Of a stretch of 64,000 nucleotides of DNA, positions 44,161 through 53,462 are shown one piece after another. Under the pieces are notes generated by a model. The model was not told the DNA's origin and did not search any database. It was given only the letters and a program-made list of their open reading frames with translations. Made by a program: the position numbers and the translations under genes. The first letter of the stretch is position 1, and every line of letters begins with the position of its first letter. This DNA comes from CBDCUW01 sp965222745 (lineage in GTDB: Bacteria > Planctomycetota > Planctomycetia > Pirellulales > Pirellulaceae), in the NCBI GenBank assembly GCA_965222745.1, contig CBDCUW010000004.1, positions 248,001 through 312,000 on the forward strand, read 5' to 3'.

Positions 44161-44383
44161 GCTCTGCCCACGCCAAAGACAAGCGGACTCATCTCAATGC
44201 TGGTTGATCATACATTTTCTGCGATCCTCATGTTTCACGGCGGTTGATTTTCCGCCTCCTCGTTCTGCGGAAAGGAAGCTTGCGGAACGATCGATGATCG
44301 TCAAAATCAACCTTCGTTACCTCGGCCCACTTAGGAGTCTGTTCGGAAATAGCTTCGTTGTTTGAATGACACCACTCGCAAGA

Positions 44384-44489
44384 TCACCCTCCCTTTGGGA
44401 GGGTCGGACGCGGTAGCGGCCGGGGAGGGCATCGTGTGTGAACCCTCTCCGGGCTTGAGAGCCCGACTCTCCCAGAAGGAGAGTGTTGT
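44384..44489. repeat. Hairpin-rich repeat region with CCCTCCCTTTGGGAGGG
   Basis: The stretch contains a CCCTCC-CTTT-GGGAGGG hairpin at its left end and further inverted pieces (CGGGCTTGAGAGCCCG, and ACTCTCC pairing with GGAGAGT). Elements of this look are recurrent between planctomycete genes, which is background knowledge not testable here. The rest of the 44161-44699 gap shows no gene. Confidence 0.5.
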
Positions 44490-44699
44490 CAAATGACGAA
44501 GTTATTTCCAAGTCGGCGAATGGACGTCAGAAATGAGTTTCGGCCGTGTCATCGTGAGACTTTTGTGTCAACGTGAGATGCGAACGCGATGCGACTCTAA
44601 TAATTAATTAGGTTCCCGATCAGTTGGGGGGGGATTTCGGTTAGTCTCCCACCAATGTTCTCTCCACAAACCACCCATAAGGTATTGGTTGTCAAAGTT

Positions 44700-45758
44700 A
44701 TGATGTTTCGCAATCACCTTCGTTGGTTCTCATTTGGCACCTTGCTGATTCTTACGAGTGCCGGATCGACCTGTCATAGTGACGACGATGCCGCTGTTCC
44801 GCTGCGGCGAATTCAGTTCGGTTCTTGTGTCAAGCAAGACCAGCCGACGCCGATTTTTCGGTCCATGGCGGCTGACAATCCGGACCTGGTTCTCTTTTTG
44901 GGTGACAACATTTACGCCGACACCGACGACATGACGCTGATGCGCAAGAAGTACGACACACTTGCGGCAAATACTGATTTTCAGAATCTGCGGTCGGTTT
45001 GTCCGGTGCTTGCGACCTGGGACGACCACGACTACGGGAAGAATGACGCCGGCGCAAGTTTTTCGCCCCGCAGGGCCTCGCAGACAGAGTTTTTACGTTT
45101 CTGGAAAGTCCCTGCCGATTCGCCCCGGCATCGTCGCCATGGGATCTATCACGCGGAAGTCTTCGGTCCGCCGGGACAGCGTGTGCAGGTGATCCTCTTG
45201 GACACTCGGTACTTTCGATCGGAACTCAAGCGGGGCGATCGGCGCACTGGCGGGCCTTACGTTGCGGACGATGATCCGGTCAAAACGGTTCTCGGTGACC
45301 GGCAGTGGCGGTGGCTCGAGCAGCAGCTCCGTGTTCCAGCCCAGTTGCGGTTGATCGCCAGCAGCATTCAATTCATCGCCGAAGCATCTGGACAGGAAAC
45401 GTGGTCGAATCTGCCTGCCCAAAGGAAGCGAATGATGGAGGCGATCGAAACCACCGGCGCCGCTGGAGTGATATTCGTCAGTGGTGATCGTCATTGGGCG
45501 GAACTATCGTCCACGGTCGAAGACGCACCCTATCGGCTGTACGACTTGACCTCCAGCAGTTTCAACCAGCTTCATGCCCGTGGAACGCCGACGAAGAACC
45601 GTTACCGGCACATCGATACGACTTATCATCGTGAGAACTACGGTGTCATCGAAATCGACTGGGAAGCCGAAGATCCCCGCATCACGATGGCCATTCGGGA
45701 TATCGAGGGTGAGACGAAGATCGAGAAGAGTGTTCGGTTGAGTGAATTGCAACCGTAG
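44700..45758 (+). CDS. Secreted PhoD-like metallophosphatase (short form)
   Basis: A 352-aa protein from ATG 44700; ATG 44655 would add 15 residues without a better ribosome site. A signal peptide precedes the core. Metal-site motifs are F-L-G-D-N-I-Y-A-D, then A-T-W-D-D-H-D-Y-G and V-S-G-D-R-H-W-A-E near the C-terminus. This pattern matches the PhoD/alkaline phosphatase D superfamily without the N-terminal beta domain of the larger members. It is one of three such enzymes in the window. The gene lies between an isolated regulator and a glycosyltransferase, without operon partners. Confidence 0.87.
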   Translation: MMFRNHLRWFSFGTLLILTSAGSTCHSDDDAAVPLRRIQFGSCVKQDQPTPIFRSMAADNPDLVLFLGDNIYADTDDMTLMRKKYDTLAANTDFQNLRSVCPVLATWDDHDYGKNDAGASFSPRRASQTEFLRFWKVPADSPRHRRHGIYHAEVFGPPGQRVQVILLDTRYFRSELKRGDRRTGGPYVADDDPVKTVLGDRQWRWLEQQLRVPAQLRLIASSIQFIAEASGQETWSNLPAQRKRMMEAIETTGAAGVIFVSGDRHWAELSSTVEDAPYRLYDLTSSSFNQLHARGTPTKNRYRHIDTTYHRENYGVIEIDWEAEDPRITMAIRDIEGETKIEKSVRLSELQP

Positions 45759-45793
45759 CACTGTCGGCGACCTCTCCGAAGTCGCTTGCGGTG

Positions 45794-45840
45794 CCGGTTC
45801 GGAGAACCGGCCGACACTTGCCGACTTGGGACAAGTCGGC
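45794..45840. repeat. Two adjacent hairpins, including dispersed 21-bp hairpin (copy 2)
   Basis: CCGGTTC-GGA-GAACCGG (45794-45810) is followed by GCCGACTTG-GGA-CAAGTCGGC (45820-45840). The second is identical to 18325-18345. They lie between two convergent genes and could serve as a bidirectional terminator as well as a REP-like element. Confidence 0.65.
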
Positions 45841-45848
45841 CTACTGGG

Positions 45849-46880
45849 TTATGCGGCGCGTAGGAGTTGGCGTTTTGATTCCAGGTCGTCGATCGCGGTA
45901 CAGACGTGTTCGACCTGGATGGCTCGCATGGCGGTGTTGTCGGCATTTCGGCGGTGGCGTCGACTTCCCCGCTCGTAAGCTTGCTGGATTGCGATTTGTC
46001 CGTACGGTCCACTGTCGCCGGGCCGCGTGGCGCCGTACAAGCCGATGGTGGCGGTGCCGACTGCCACGGCCATGTGCAGCGGACCGGTATCGCCGCTGAT
46101 GAACAAGTCGGCCGTTTCAATCAGCGACGCCAAGTGATGCAAATCAGTATCGGGCGCAAGCACGGCCGATCCGTGGGCGCGATTGACAATCTGTTCTGCC
46201 ATTGCCCGCTCGTCGGGTGTGCCCCAAACCACTGCGCTGCGATACCCGTAGTGATCTTGCAGATAACGGGCCGTGACGGCAAACCGGTCCGCTTCCCACA
46301 GTTTCGACGGCCAGGTACCGCCCGGATTGAGCACCGCCAGCTGATTGGCAGAAATCGTCCGCCGCCACCGCGCCGCCCAGTTTCGGGCGACATCGGGTAG
46401 CGGCAATTTCCAGCGCACTTTGGGGCTGTGGATTCCTAGCGGAATGAGCAGTTCGAGCGATCGATCGGTCAGATGGTTGAAGACCGGGGTGACGCGGGTA
46501 TTGTTCAGCAGCCGGCTTAGTTCGCCACCATGCCGCCCCGCGTATCCGATTCGCTGCCGGGCACCCGAAAGCCATCCGGCCAAGGAGGATTTCGTGTTCC
46601 CCTGACAGTCGATCGAAATGTCGAAACGATGTTGGCGAAGCAACTGGCGAGCCTCGCGGACTCCGCTGGGCGAGGTGAACCAACCACGCTGCAGCTGGAT
46701 CACCGCGTCGAGCGTTTGATGGCCTCGTACCATCGGTGCTGCTTTCTCTTCCACCACCCAGGCGATGTACGACTCGGGCATTTCGTCGCGCAGCGCGCAC
46801 GCGACCGGCAACGTTAAAATCGCATCCCCGATGGCGCTCATCCGAGAAATCAGAATGCGAGGGCGAACATCACTTGTCAT
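45849..46880 (-). CDS. Glycosyltransferase family 9 (heptosyltransferase-like)
   Basis: A 343-aa protein started at ATG 46880; upstream GTG and ATG codons up to 46907 are less likely. Family 9 motifs are R-I-L-I-S-R-M-S-A-I-G-D-A-I-L-T-L-P near the N-terminus, D-C-Q-G-N-T-K-S in the first domain, L-N-P-G-G-T-W-P-S-K-L-W and the donor-site G-D-T-G-P-L-H-M-A-V-A-V-G-T. Such enzymes add heptose or related sugars to lipopolysaccharide cores in the cytoplasm. Planctomycetes make LPS-like glycolipids, but the exact sugar here is unknown. It is transcribed alone. Confidence 0.88.
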   Translation of the reverse strand: MTSDVRPRILISRMSAIGDAILTLPVACALRDEMPESYIAWVVEEKAAPMVRGHQTLDAVIQLQRGWFTSPSGVREARQLLRQHRFDISIDCQGNTKSSLAGWLSGARQRIGYAGRHGGELSRLLNNTRVTPVFNHLTDRSLELLIPLGIHSPKVRWKLPLPDVARNWAARWRRTISANQLAVLNPGGTWPSKLWEADRFAVTARYLQDHYGYRSAVVWGTPDERAMAEQIVNRAHGSAVLAPDTDLHHLASLIETADLFISGDTGPLHMAVAVGTATIGLYGATRPGDSGPYGQIAIQQAYERGSRRHRRNADNTAMRAIQVEHVCTAIDDLESKRQLLRAA

Positions 46881-47110
46881 CACGGCGATCCTTCGCTCGA
46901 GAAGCATGAAAGTTGCCCGCAGTCTACTGGGCGGGGAATCGAAAACGCCAGATCGGTTGCCCGGTTCGTGTTGACAAAGTCGTCGCCGTGACCGCTACTG
47001 CAAGCGGGGAACCACTGCCGCTGCGAGAAATTGCTATCATCATCGTGACGGCGGGCCTCCGCTGGATTTCACTCACGTTTTCCGAATACACCCACTGCAT
47101 CTGACTGCCC

Positions 47111-49165
47111 ATGAGACGTCCACTGGTTGCTACTGCAATGCTTGCATTTCTCACTTTCCACACGTCGCCGCTGGTGCTGGGTGACGAAGGCATGTACCTG
47201 TTCAATGACTTGCCAGCCAAACTTCTGCAACAGCGTTACGGATTCGAACCGACACAGGCCTGGGCGGACAGCCTGCGATTGTCTTCGGTGCGATTCAACA
47301 GCGGCGGTTCCGGATCGTTCATCTCCAGCGACGGCTTGGTGCTGACCAACCATCACGTGGCCAGCGATACGTTGCACAAACTGAGCACTCCGGAGCGAAA
47401 TCTGATCGATGACGGCTGGCTTGCCCAGACGCCCCAGCAGGAGTTGAAAGCGCCCGATTTGGAATTGAACCAGCTGGTTTCCATCGAGGATGTCACGGCC
47501 AGGGTCAACGAGGCGGTCAAGCCGGATGCGTCGGCGGAAGAGGCCGCCAAGCAACGCCGCGGCGTGATTTCGACGATCGAAAAGGAATCGTTGGAGAAAA
47601 CGGGTTTGCGGAGCGACGTGGTGACCCTGTTTGGCGGTGCGAAATACCACTTGTACCAGTACAAGAAGTACACCGATGTACGGCTGGTTTGGGCGCCGGA
47701 GACCGCGGCCGCTTTCTTTGGCGGTGACGCCGACAATTTTGAATACCCTCGTTACAACTTGGACGCGACAATCATGCGCGTCTACGAAGACGACAAGCCG
47801 GCAAAGTTGGATCACTTTCTGCGTTGGAACGATCAGCCTCTGAGCGAAGGGGAACTCGTTTTTGTCAGCGGCAATCCCGGTCGCACCCAGCGCATCTTTA
47901 CCGTCGCGGCGCTGAAGTTCTTGCGCGACGATCGGATTCCCTATGTCTTGAATTACTTGCGCCGCAAGGAAATTCTGATGCAACAGTTCAGCCTGCGAGG
48001 TGTCGAGGCGACTCGACGCGCACGCGATGAGTTGTTTGGGTTGCAGAACGCCCGAAAGGCGTACACGGGAATGTTGGCCGGTTTGCAAAACCCTTCGACC
48101 TTTGCCACCAAACAGGCGCGAGAATCACATTTGCTGAAACAGCTCCAGTCGAATGACGACCTGAAAGAACTTGCCGCCGCTTGGAAAGAGATCGAAAAAA
48201 TCCAGGAGGAAAAGCGGGACATGTTGGGGCAGACGGTCAGCTTTCGCTCGACTTTGTTTGACCTGGCGCTACAGATCGTGTTGATCGCCCAGGAGGACCA
48301 GAAGCCGAACGACCAGCGATTGCAAGGTTATACCGATTCGGCGCGAGAATCGTTGTTGCAGCGGCTGCTCAGCCCGGCGCCGATCTACAAGGACATGGAA
48401 CAAGTGAAGCTGGCCGACGAACTAGCCAGGATGGTGGAACTGCGAGGTGCTGATGACGGTTTTGTTGTCGCGGTGCTTGGCGGAAAGGGACCCCGGGATC
48501 GGGCGGCTGAGTTGATCGGGGGAACGAAACTGGACGAAGTTTCCCAGCGCAAGCGGCTGATCGACGGAGGCCACCGCGTCACTTTGGATGACCAGGATCC
48601 GATGATCCGTCTGGCGATGGAGGTGGAAGAGGAGTACCGCCGGATTCGCAGCAAGAACGAACAGATCGAAGAACGTCAGCGGCAAGCATACGCCCAGATC
48701 ACCCGCGCGATTGCGGCAGTCGAAGGCACCGGCGGTTATCCCGATGCGACGTTCACGTTGCGGCTGGCCCTGGGCACGGTGAAGAGTTATGTCGAGGACG
48801 GCGCAACCATTCATCCGACCACCGATTTTGCCGGAGCCTACGATCATGCCAAGGCTCACCAGGGACAAAAGGATTTTGATTTGCCCGATTCATGGATGAA
48901 CGCCAAAGACAAAGTCAAACTCGACACGCAGTTGAACTTTGTTTGCACGGCCGACATCATCGGAGGCAACAGCGGATCGCCAGTGGTCGATCGTGACGGC
49001 AAGCTTGTCGGGCTGATCTTTGACGGCAACATTCAGAGTTTGACCAGCGACTACGTCTACTCCGACGAACAAGCAAGGGCGGTCAGCGTCTCCGGCGTCG
49101 GCATCATCGAAGCGCTCCGGTCCATCTACGGAGCCGGCGATCTTGCCGACCAGATAGGCCGCTGA
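47111..49165 (+). CDS. S46-family dipeptidyl peptidase (DPP7/DPP11-like)
   Basis: A 684-aa protein with a signal peptide (L-A-F-L-T-F-H-T-S-P-L-V-L-G). The chymotrypsin-like core is marked by S-G-G-S-G-S-F-I-S-S-D-G-L-V-L-T-N-H-H-V (catalytic His at 81/82), N-F-E-Y-P-R-Y-N-L-D near the catalytic Asp, and I-G-G-N-S-G-S-P-V with Ser621. Length and helical insert match S46 peptidases, which remove N-terminal dipeptides in the periplasm. The residue that sets DPP7 versus DPP11 specificity was not located, so the substrate class is open. Confidence 0.92.
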   Translation: MRRPLVATAMLAFLTFHTSPLVLGDEGMYLFNDLPAKLLQQRYGFEPTQAWADSLRLSSVRFNSGGSGSFISSDGLVLTNHHVASDTLHKLSTPERNLIDDGWLAQTPQQELKAPDLELNQLVSIEDVTARVNEAVKPDASAEEAAKQRRGVISTIEKESLEKTGLRSDVVTLFGGAKYHLYQYKKYTDVRLVWAPETAAAFFGGDADNFEYPRYNLDATIMRVYEDDKPAKLDHFLRWNDQPLSEGELVFVSGNPGRTQRIFTVAALKFLRDDRIPYVLNYLRRKEILMQQFSLRGVEATRRARDELFGLQNARKAYTGMLAGLQNPSTFATKQARESHLLKQLQSNDDLKELAAAWKEIEKIQEEKRDMLGQTVSFRSTLFDLALQIVLIAQEDQKPNDQRLQGYTDSARESLLQRLLSPAPIYKDMEQVKLADELARMVELRGADDGFVVAVLGGKGPRDRAAELIGGTKLDEVSQRKRLIDGGHRVTLDDQDPMIRLAMEVEEEYRRIRSKNEQIEERQRQAYAQITRAIAAVEGTGGYPDATFTLRLALGTVKSYVEDGATIHPTTDFAGAYDHAKAHQGQKDFDLPDSWMNAKDKVKLDTQLNFVCTADIIGGNSGSPVVDRDGKLVGLIFDGNIQSLTSDYVYSDEQARAVSVSGVGIIEALRSIYGAGDLADQIGR

Positions 49166-49174
49166 GATCTTCGT

Positions 49175-49272
49175 TGTCGGCGAGTTCTCCGAACTCGCAA
49201 CGAATTGCCGCGTGCGTAGCGAGTTCGGAGAACTCGCCGACAGTGCGTAGCGAGTTCGGAGAACTCGCCGAC
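49175..49272. repeat. 24-bp perfect inverted repeat plus tandem 30-bp unit
   Basis: TGTCGGCGAGTTCTCCGAAC (the first 20 bases of 49175-49198) is inverted exactly at 49219-49242. The right arm belongs to a 30-bp unit, starting GTGCGTAGCGAGTTCGGAGA, at 49213-49242, repeated head-to-tail at 49243-49272 with one end difference. It sits between two convergent genes and directly abuts the stop codon of the minus-strand gene. Confidence 0.8.
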
Positions 49273-49273
49273 G

Positions 49274-50341
49274 TTAGGGCGATCGTGATTGTCGTTGCAG
49301 CGCTCGTTGTTGGGCCTCGAAAACCGCCCGCTCTAGCGGCGAACCGCCAACGGGTCGCTTTTCGGGTGCCAGGATGGGTGCGACGGTGCCTTGGTTGCCG
49401 CTTTCGATCGCCGTGCGAAAGACGTCGATCGGGCCTGATCGAAGCAGGTCACCCGGCGGTAAAGGAAAACGTCCGAGCCCTTTGCCTTGAAAGTTGACAT
49501 CTTCAATTTGGCTTGGACTCTTGCCGGTCCGATCGATGGCGATCGACTGCATCGCCCATTGGTGAACCACGACTTCGTAGCGGATCGCCGGTGGGATCGG
49601 TCGAATGATTTCTTTGCTGACGAAATCGCCCAGCGGTGTGATGGTTCGGAAAACGTTAATTTGTTTCGCTCCCGAATCGCGTTCCAATTCGACCTCGGTT
49701 GCCTCGCCGGGACGAATCCGCACCGAACGGGTGCCGGATCGATTTTTCAGGTCGATCACACCAACCTGAATTTCGCGCGGCCCGCCGTTGTGAAGTTGAA
49801 CTCGTGCCGGAGCCAATGGCGGATTGGGGACGATCCTGGAGTCGATCAAGACCGATTGTGGATATCGAAACCTGTTGCTGTAGCGATCGTCCAGCGGCCA
49901 AATCGAATAGTCGCCTGGCGGTGTGAATCGGGCATCCGGCGTCCACTGGTACAGTGGGCCGAAAGCCGGCGGTCTTTCCAAAACCGGCCCGCCGTAGTCG
50001 TTCCCGCCGATCCACCTTCTTACCGTGCGGCGGGTGTAACGAAACCTCGGTGAGGCGTCATTCAGGCTGGCAACCTGCATACGTCCCTGGCCGGACCTGG
50101 GAAAGCGCAAAACGCTTTTCTGTTCGAAGTGGAAGTAACCCAAAAAGAGGCCGTCGGGCGAATCGTATCGCTGTTCACGATGAAACGTCTGTCGACTGCC
50201 GGGCGGCTGGTGGATGATCAGGCGATTCCGTTCCAATTGGATGGTCGCGGCGACCTCGCCGCTTGGCTCCACCAACTGGAAAGTCTGAGCGAAGGAAGAT
50301 GAAACGCACAGCAACGATACCACTGCGATTGACCAGCGCAT
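49274..50341 (-). CDS. Secreted protein of unknown function
   Basis: A 355-aa protein; ATG 50341 has AGGGGGA 8 nt upstream, better placed than the GTG at 50347. A signal peptide (I-A-V-V-S-L-L-C-V-S-S-S-F-A-Q) is clear. The rest is rich in beta-strand, Arg and Pro, with a middle R-R-W-I-G-G-N-D-Y-G-G segment and a charged helical tail (R-A-V-F-E-A-Q-Q-R-A-L-Q-R). No domain was recognised. It stands alone on the minus strand, and its stop codon touches a tandem repeat block. Confidence 0.65.
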   Translation of the reverse strand: MRWSIAVVSLLCVSSSFAQTFQLVEPSGEVAATIQLERNRLIIHQPPGSRQTFHREQRYDSPDGLFLGYFHFEQKSVLRFPRSGQGRMQVASLNDASPRFRYTRRTVRRWIGGNDYGGPVLERPPAFGPLYQWTPDARFTPPGDYSIWPLDDRYSNRFRYPQSVLIDSRIVPNPPLAPARVQLHNGGPREIQVGVIDLKNRSGTRSVRIRPGEATEVELERDSGAKQINVFRTITPLGDFVSKEIIRPIPPAIRYEVVVHQWAMQSIAIDRTGKSPSQIEDVNFQGKGLGRFPLPPGDLLRSGPIDVFRTAIESGNQGTVAPILAPEKRPVGGSPLERAVFEAQQRALQRQSRSP

Positions 50342-50460
50342 GAACACATCCCCCTGACAGAAACCAGTGCAAAGCCGCAGCTTGGATTATAGGGGAATCG
50401 GAGAAGTTCCGTTGCAAAAGCAATTCTGCGAAGCCGGCTTTGTCTCCCAGCCGGCAATCT

Positions 50461-51093
50461 CTAGCTTGCCGACATCCTGACCGCGTCGCGCCGTTCGACC
50501 CGCCGGCTGATCGCGCCGACGACGGTGGAACTGCAGATCAGTCCGATCAGCCCCAGGAAGACAAGCATACCGACGGCGCCCAACCGTTTGCCCACTTCGG
50601 CATTCTTCGCTGATGCGGCGACTTCCGCCCGGATGTCCTCATCGAAGTACAGCTCCACCGCATGTTCGTATTGAGTCATGCCTTCATGATCGACCTGACC
50701 TTCGTATCGCCGAGTGATCAAATTCTCTTCGATCCACTCGTCGGTGATCGGATAAAAATCGGACTGGCCGTCGGCGCCGGGCAGCCGTCGAAAGTAGTTT
50801 TCGATTTCACCTCGGACCAAAAATGCCAATTCCTCGGTACACTCTTCGGGCGTGTCCCAGGGCATGGAAACGACGACCAATCGATGAGGTTCCTCATCCG
50901 GATCGGGAAGTGAGGCGACCCATTGTGGACGGCTGCCCGGATAAACAACGTGTTCCAGTGGCGCAACGGACAGGGGCGCCGCTTCCGCATCCCGGTCAGC
51001 CGGCGGGTCTTTGTCTTGGCCACGGGTGGTCGCTGGGACCAGCAACAACAACACCAGGCAGGCCGAACCGGTTTGGACAATTTTTTGACTCAT
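50461..51093 (-). CDS. Exported protein with C-terminal transmembrane helix, coupled to a kinase gene
   Basis: A 210-aa protein. The signal peptide is L-V-L-L-L-L-V-P-A-T-T-R-G-Q, and a second hydrophobic helix lies at ~172-195 (V-G-M-L-V-F-L-G-L-I-G-L-I-C), followed by a basic tail. The mature region between them is acidic (D/E-rich). Its ATG overlaps the TGA of the kinase gene by 4 nt (ATGA), so translation is coupled and a shared pathway is likely. No family was recognised. It might sense or relay an envelope signal to the kinase. Confidence 0.7.
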   Translation of the reverse strand: MSQKIVQTGSACLVLLLLVPATTRGQDKDPPADRDAEAAPLSVAPLEHVVYPGSRPQWVASLPDPDEEPHRLVVVSMPWDTPEECTEELAFLVRGEIENYFRRLPGADGQSDFYPITDEWIEENLITRRYEGQVDHEGMTQYEHAVELYFDEDIRAEVAASAKNAEVGKRLGAVGMLVFLGLIGLICSSTVVGAISRRVERRDAVRMSAS

Positions 51094-53462
51094 GCCACAC
51101 TCCTTGCACCGACGGCTTGTCCATCAACTGGTGCTCGATCAGAAGGATTCGTTGGTACCGCGGCGCGGGGGTTGATCCAGGGCGACGCCATTTGGACGGC
51201 GATGGCGATGCCGCCAGCCATCAACATCCCCGACGGCTGAGGAATCGGCAGGAGTTGGTGCACGGCCCATTCGGCCACGACGGCTACCGCCACCGACCAT
51301 AGACTCAAGCGAGTACGACGAAGCGGATCAACCGGTTTCCACCAGCGAAGCGCCGCAAACAACAGCGCGAAGTGAGCCATCATCGCCGACGCCAGCGGAG
51401 TTCCGTCGGGGGCGTACCAGGCTTGCGGCAAATTGGTCGTATCGACCTCGCGCGCCACGTTCACATTGTCCAGCGGAACCATCAGGAAGTCACCCAGGCC
51501 GTAGGCGGCAAGGCCGACAGCCGCGCCCACGCCCGCCAAAACCAATCGTCGCGGCAGCCCTTCGCCCTCGTCCCGTTCCCAAAGTTTGCCCATGCCCAGC
51601 AGGCCCAAAGAGGCCAGCAACACAACCGTTGCCATCCAGCCATAGGGAGCGAGTGCCATCGCGTCGACGCTGGCGCTGCGCAAACCGATCACACCGGCAC
51701 CGACCGCCATCGCGATCGCAGTGAGCGTCGCCGCGATCCAAGACGTGTTCAATTCCGCAACTCGGTGAATCGATCGCTTGGCCCGCAGACCGGTTCGCAT
51801 GTGACTGCGCCACTGCCTCCGCGTGACCGGTCGCCGCGGTACTCCGGCGGCGGTCGCAATTCGCTGCGCTTCGGCATAAGTGGGCTGTTGGCGAACATGC
51901 AGCACCATCTGCCGCACGATGTAATAAGGAACGTAAAAGAACGCGACCAGCGAAAGCAGCGGCAACAACCAGTGTGTATTGACGATCAACACAAAGGCCG
52001 CAACGATCATCAAAAAAGCTTTCGCACCTGGCGAACGATCCAGCGTGGACCACCAGTGGTTGAGATCGGCAAGGCTGTGCCGAACGGCGCGAGCAAACGG
52101 TTCGTCACTGACGGCCCCGCGGTTGGTTGGCGAGTGGTGGCCCGGCGAATGTTGACCGGGCAAGGGTTGATGCTGAGCCGAGCCGTTGGCTGCCGCGACG
52201 GGAATCGGCGGCGGTTGGTGATGGTGTTCCGGCGACGCGGCGGGTTGAGCCGTGTTCTTGCCCGATTCATCAACGCGTTCGGCGACCACCACCTCCGCGG
52301 AATTGCCGTCGGTCATGCCCAGCGAACGTAGCATTTCGGAGACTGTCGCAAAGCGTTTTCCGGGGTCCTTTTCCAAGCATCGCGCGATGGTCGACCGGTA
52401 GGGCTCGGCGATCCCGACCAAATTGGGCGTGGCTGTCAGGTGCTTGACGATGATTTCGTGGCAGCTTTCGCCGTCAAAGGGAACCTGGCCGGTCAGCAAT
52501 TCGTAAAGCAGGATCCCCAGGGCGTAGATGTCAATTTCGCGACCGTACTGGCCCCGTCCGATTTCGGGCGCCATGTAGTGGAACGTGCCGACGCTTTCGG
52601 TGTGGCCGCCGCGATGCGAGGCCGAAATGAACTTGCTGAGTCCGTAGTCGCCGACCTTGATGATTCCCAGATCATCAAAAACGTTTCCTGGTTTCAAGTC
52701 GCGATGGACCAAACCGGCCGAATGCAGATGATTGACTCCGGAGGCGATCGCGCCGAACCAGCGGCGCACTTCCGCTTCGGGCAAACCATCGGGGAATTCG
52801 TCCAAAACCTGACGCAGGTTGGGACCGGCGACGTATTCCATCACCACCCAAGATTGATGGTTGGGGTCACGACAGATATCAAACAGCGCGACCAGGTTGG
52901 GGTGTTTCAGATTCAGGCAGTGGGAGACTCCGCGAAGTTCGACTTCCAGGTTTCGCTGGATTCGCTTCAAGGCAACTTCTTTACCCGCTTCGCTGACCGC
53001 AAAGTAAACCTCCCCGAAACCACCGACTCCGATGCCGCGACGAATCGTGTATCGGGGCAGCGGCTCGGAGCCTGGCGGATAGGTAAACGTCAACGATCGC
53101 GCCGGCGCGTCGCTGCCATGCGCATCGCTGGCGTGTGTATCGTCTAGCGCTCGTCGACGGGAGGAATCGTCCATGGGATTGGATGCAGTCAGAAAACCCT
53201 TGGAAGGCTCGGCCTGGGAATCCGGCTGGCCGCCCGTGTTGCCTTCTCTTTCGGCCGGAACCTGTTCCTGGCCGTTCATCTTTAGTTTATCGAGAAGTGC
53301 GGTCATGAATCGAAATTTCCGAGGAGAAAGATCGTCGTTGCTGGGGTTGACCGTTTCGGGCACCCGTGAAGAAGAGGCACTGGAAAGTTCCGGCCGGGGC
53401 GCGGAAGTCCCAGCCGGCGCTGCCGGTTCTTCGTTTGCTGCGGGTTTTCCTGGCTCATTCAT
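51090..53462 (-). CDS. Membrane Ser/Thr protein kinase
   Basis: A 790-aa protein. The first ~135 residues are low-complexity and charged. The kinase domain (~138-395) has glycine loop G-I-G-V-G-G-F-G-E-V (143-152), Lys166 in V-A-L-K-R, H-R-D-L-K-P-G-N (253-260) and G-D-Y-G at 271-274, a DYG in place of DFG. A Pro/His-rich linker follows, then several transmembrane helices (e.g. A-F-L-M-I-V-A-A-F-V-L-I-V and W-M-A-T-V-V-L-L-A-S-L-G-L-L-G). The catalytic domain is therefore cytoplasmic. The gene overlaps both neighbours by 4 nt: an FHA-like protein upstream and an exported protein downstream. Confidence 0.9.
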   Translation of the reverse strand: MNEPGKPAANEEPAAPAGTSAPRPELSSASSSRVPETVNPSNDDLSPRKFRFMTALLDKLKMNGQEQVPAEREGNTGGQPDSQAEPSKGFLTASNPMDDSSRRRALDDTHASDAHGSDAPARSLTFTYPPGSEPLPRYTIRRGIGVGGFGEVYFAVSEAGKEVALKRIQRNLEVELRGVSHCLNLKHPNLVALFDICRDPNHQSWVVMEYVAGPNLRQVLDEFPDGLPEAEVRRWFGAIASGVNHLHSAGLVHRDLKPGNVFDDLGIIKVGDYGLSKFISASHRGGHTESVGTFHYMAPEIGRGQYGREIDIYALGILLYELLTGQVPFDGESCHEIIVKHLTATPNLVGIAEPYRSTIARCLEKDPGKRFATVSEMLRSLGMTDGNSAEVVVAERVDESGKNTAQPAASPEHHHQPPPIPVAAANGSAQHQPLPGQHSPGHHSPTNRGAVSDEPFARAVRHSLADLNHWWSTLDRSPGAKAFLMIVAAFVLIVNTHWLLPLLSLVAFFYVPYYIVRQMVLHVRQQPTYAEAQRIATAAGVPRRPVTRRQWRSHMRTGLRAKRSIHRVAELNTSWIAATLTAIAMAVGAGVIGLRSASVDAMALAPYGWMATVVLLASLGLLGMGKLWERDEGEGLPRRLVLAGVGAAVGLAAYGLGDFLMVPLDNVNVAREVDTTNLPQAWYAPDGTPLASAMMAHFALLFAALRWWKPVDPLRRTRLSLWSVAVAVVAEWAVHQLLPIPQPSGMLMAGGIAIAVQMASPWINPRAAVPTNPSDRAPVDGQAVGARSVA

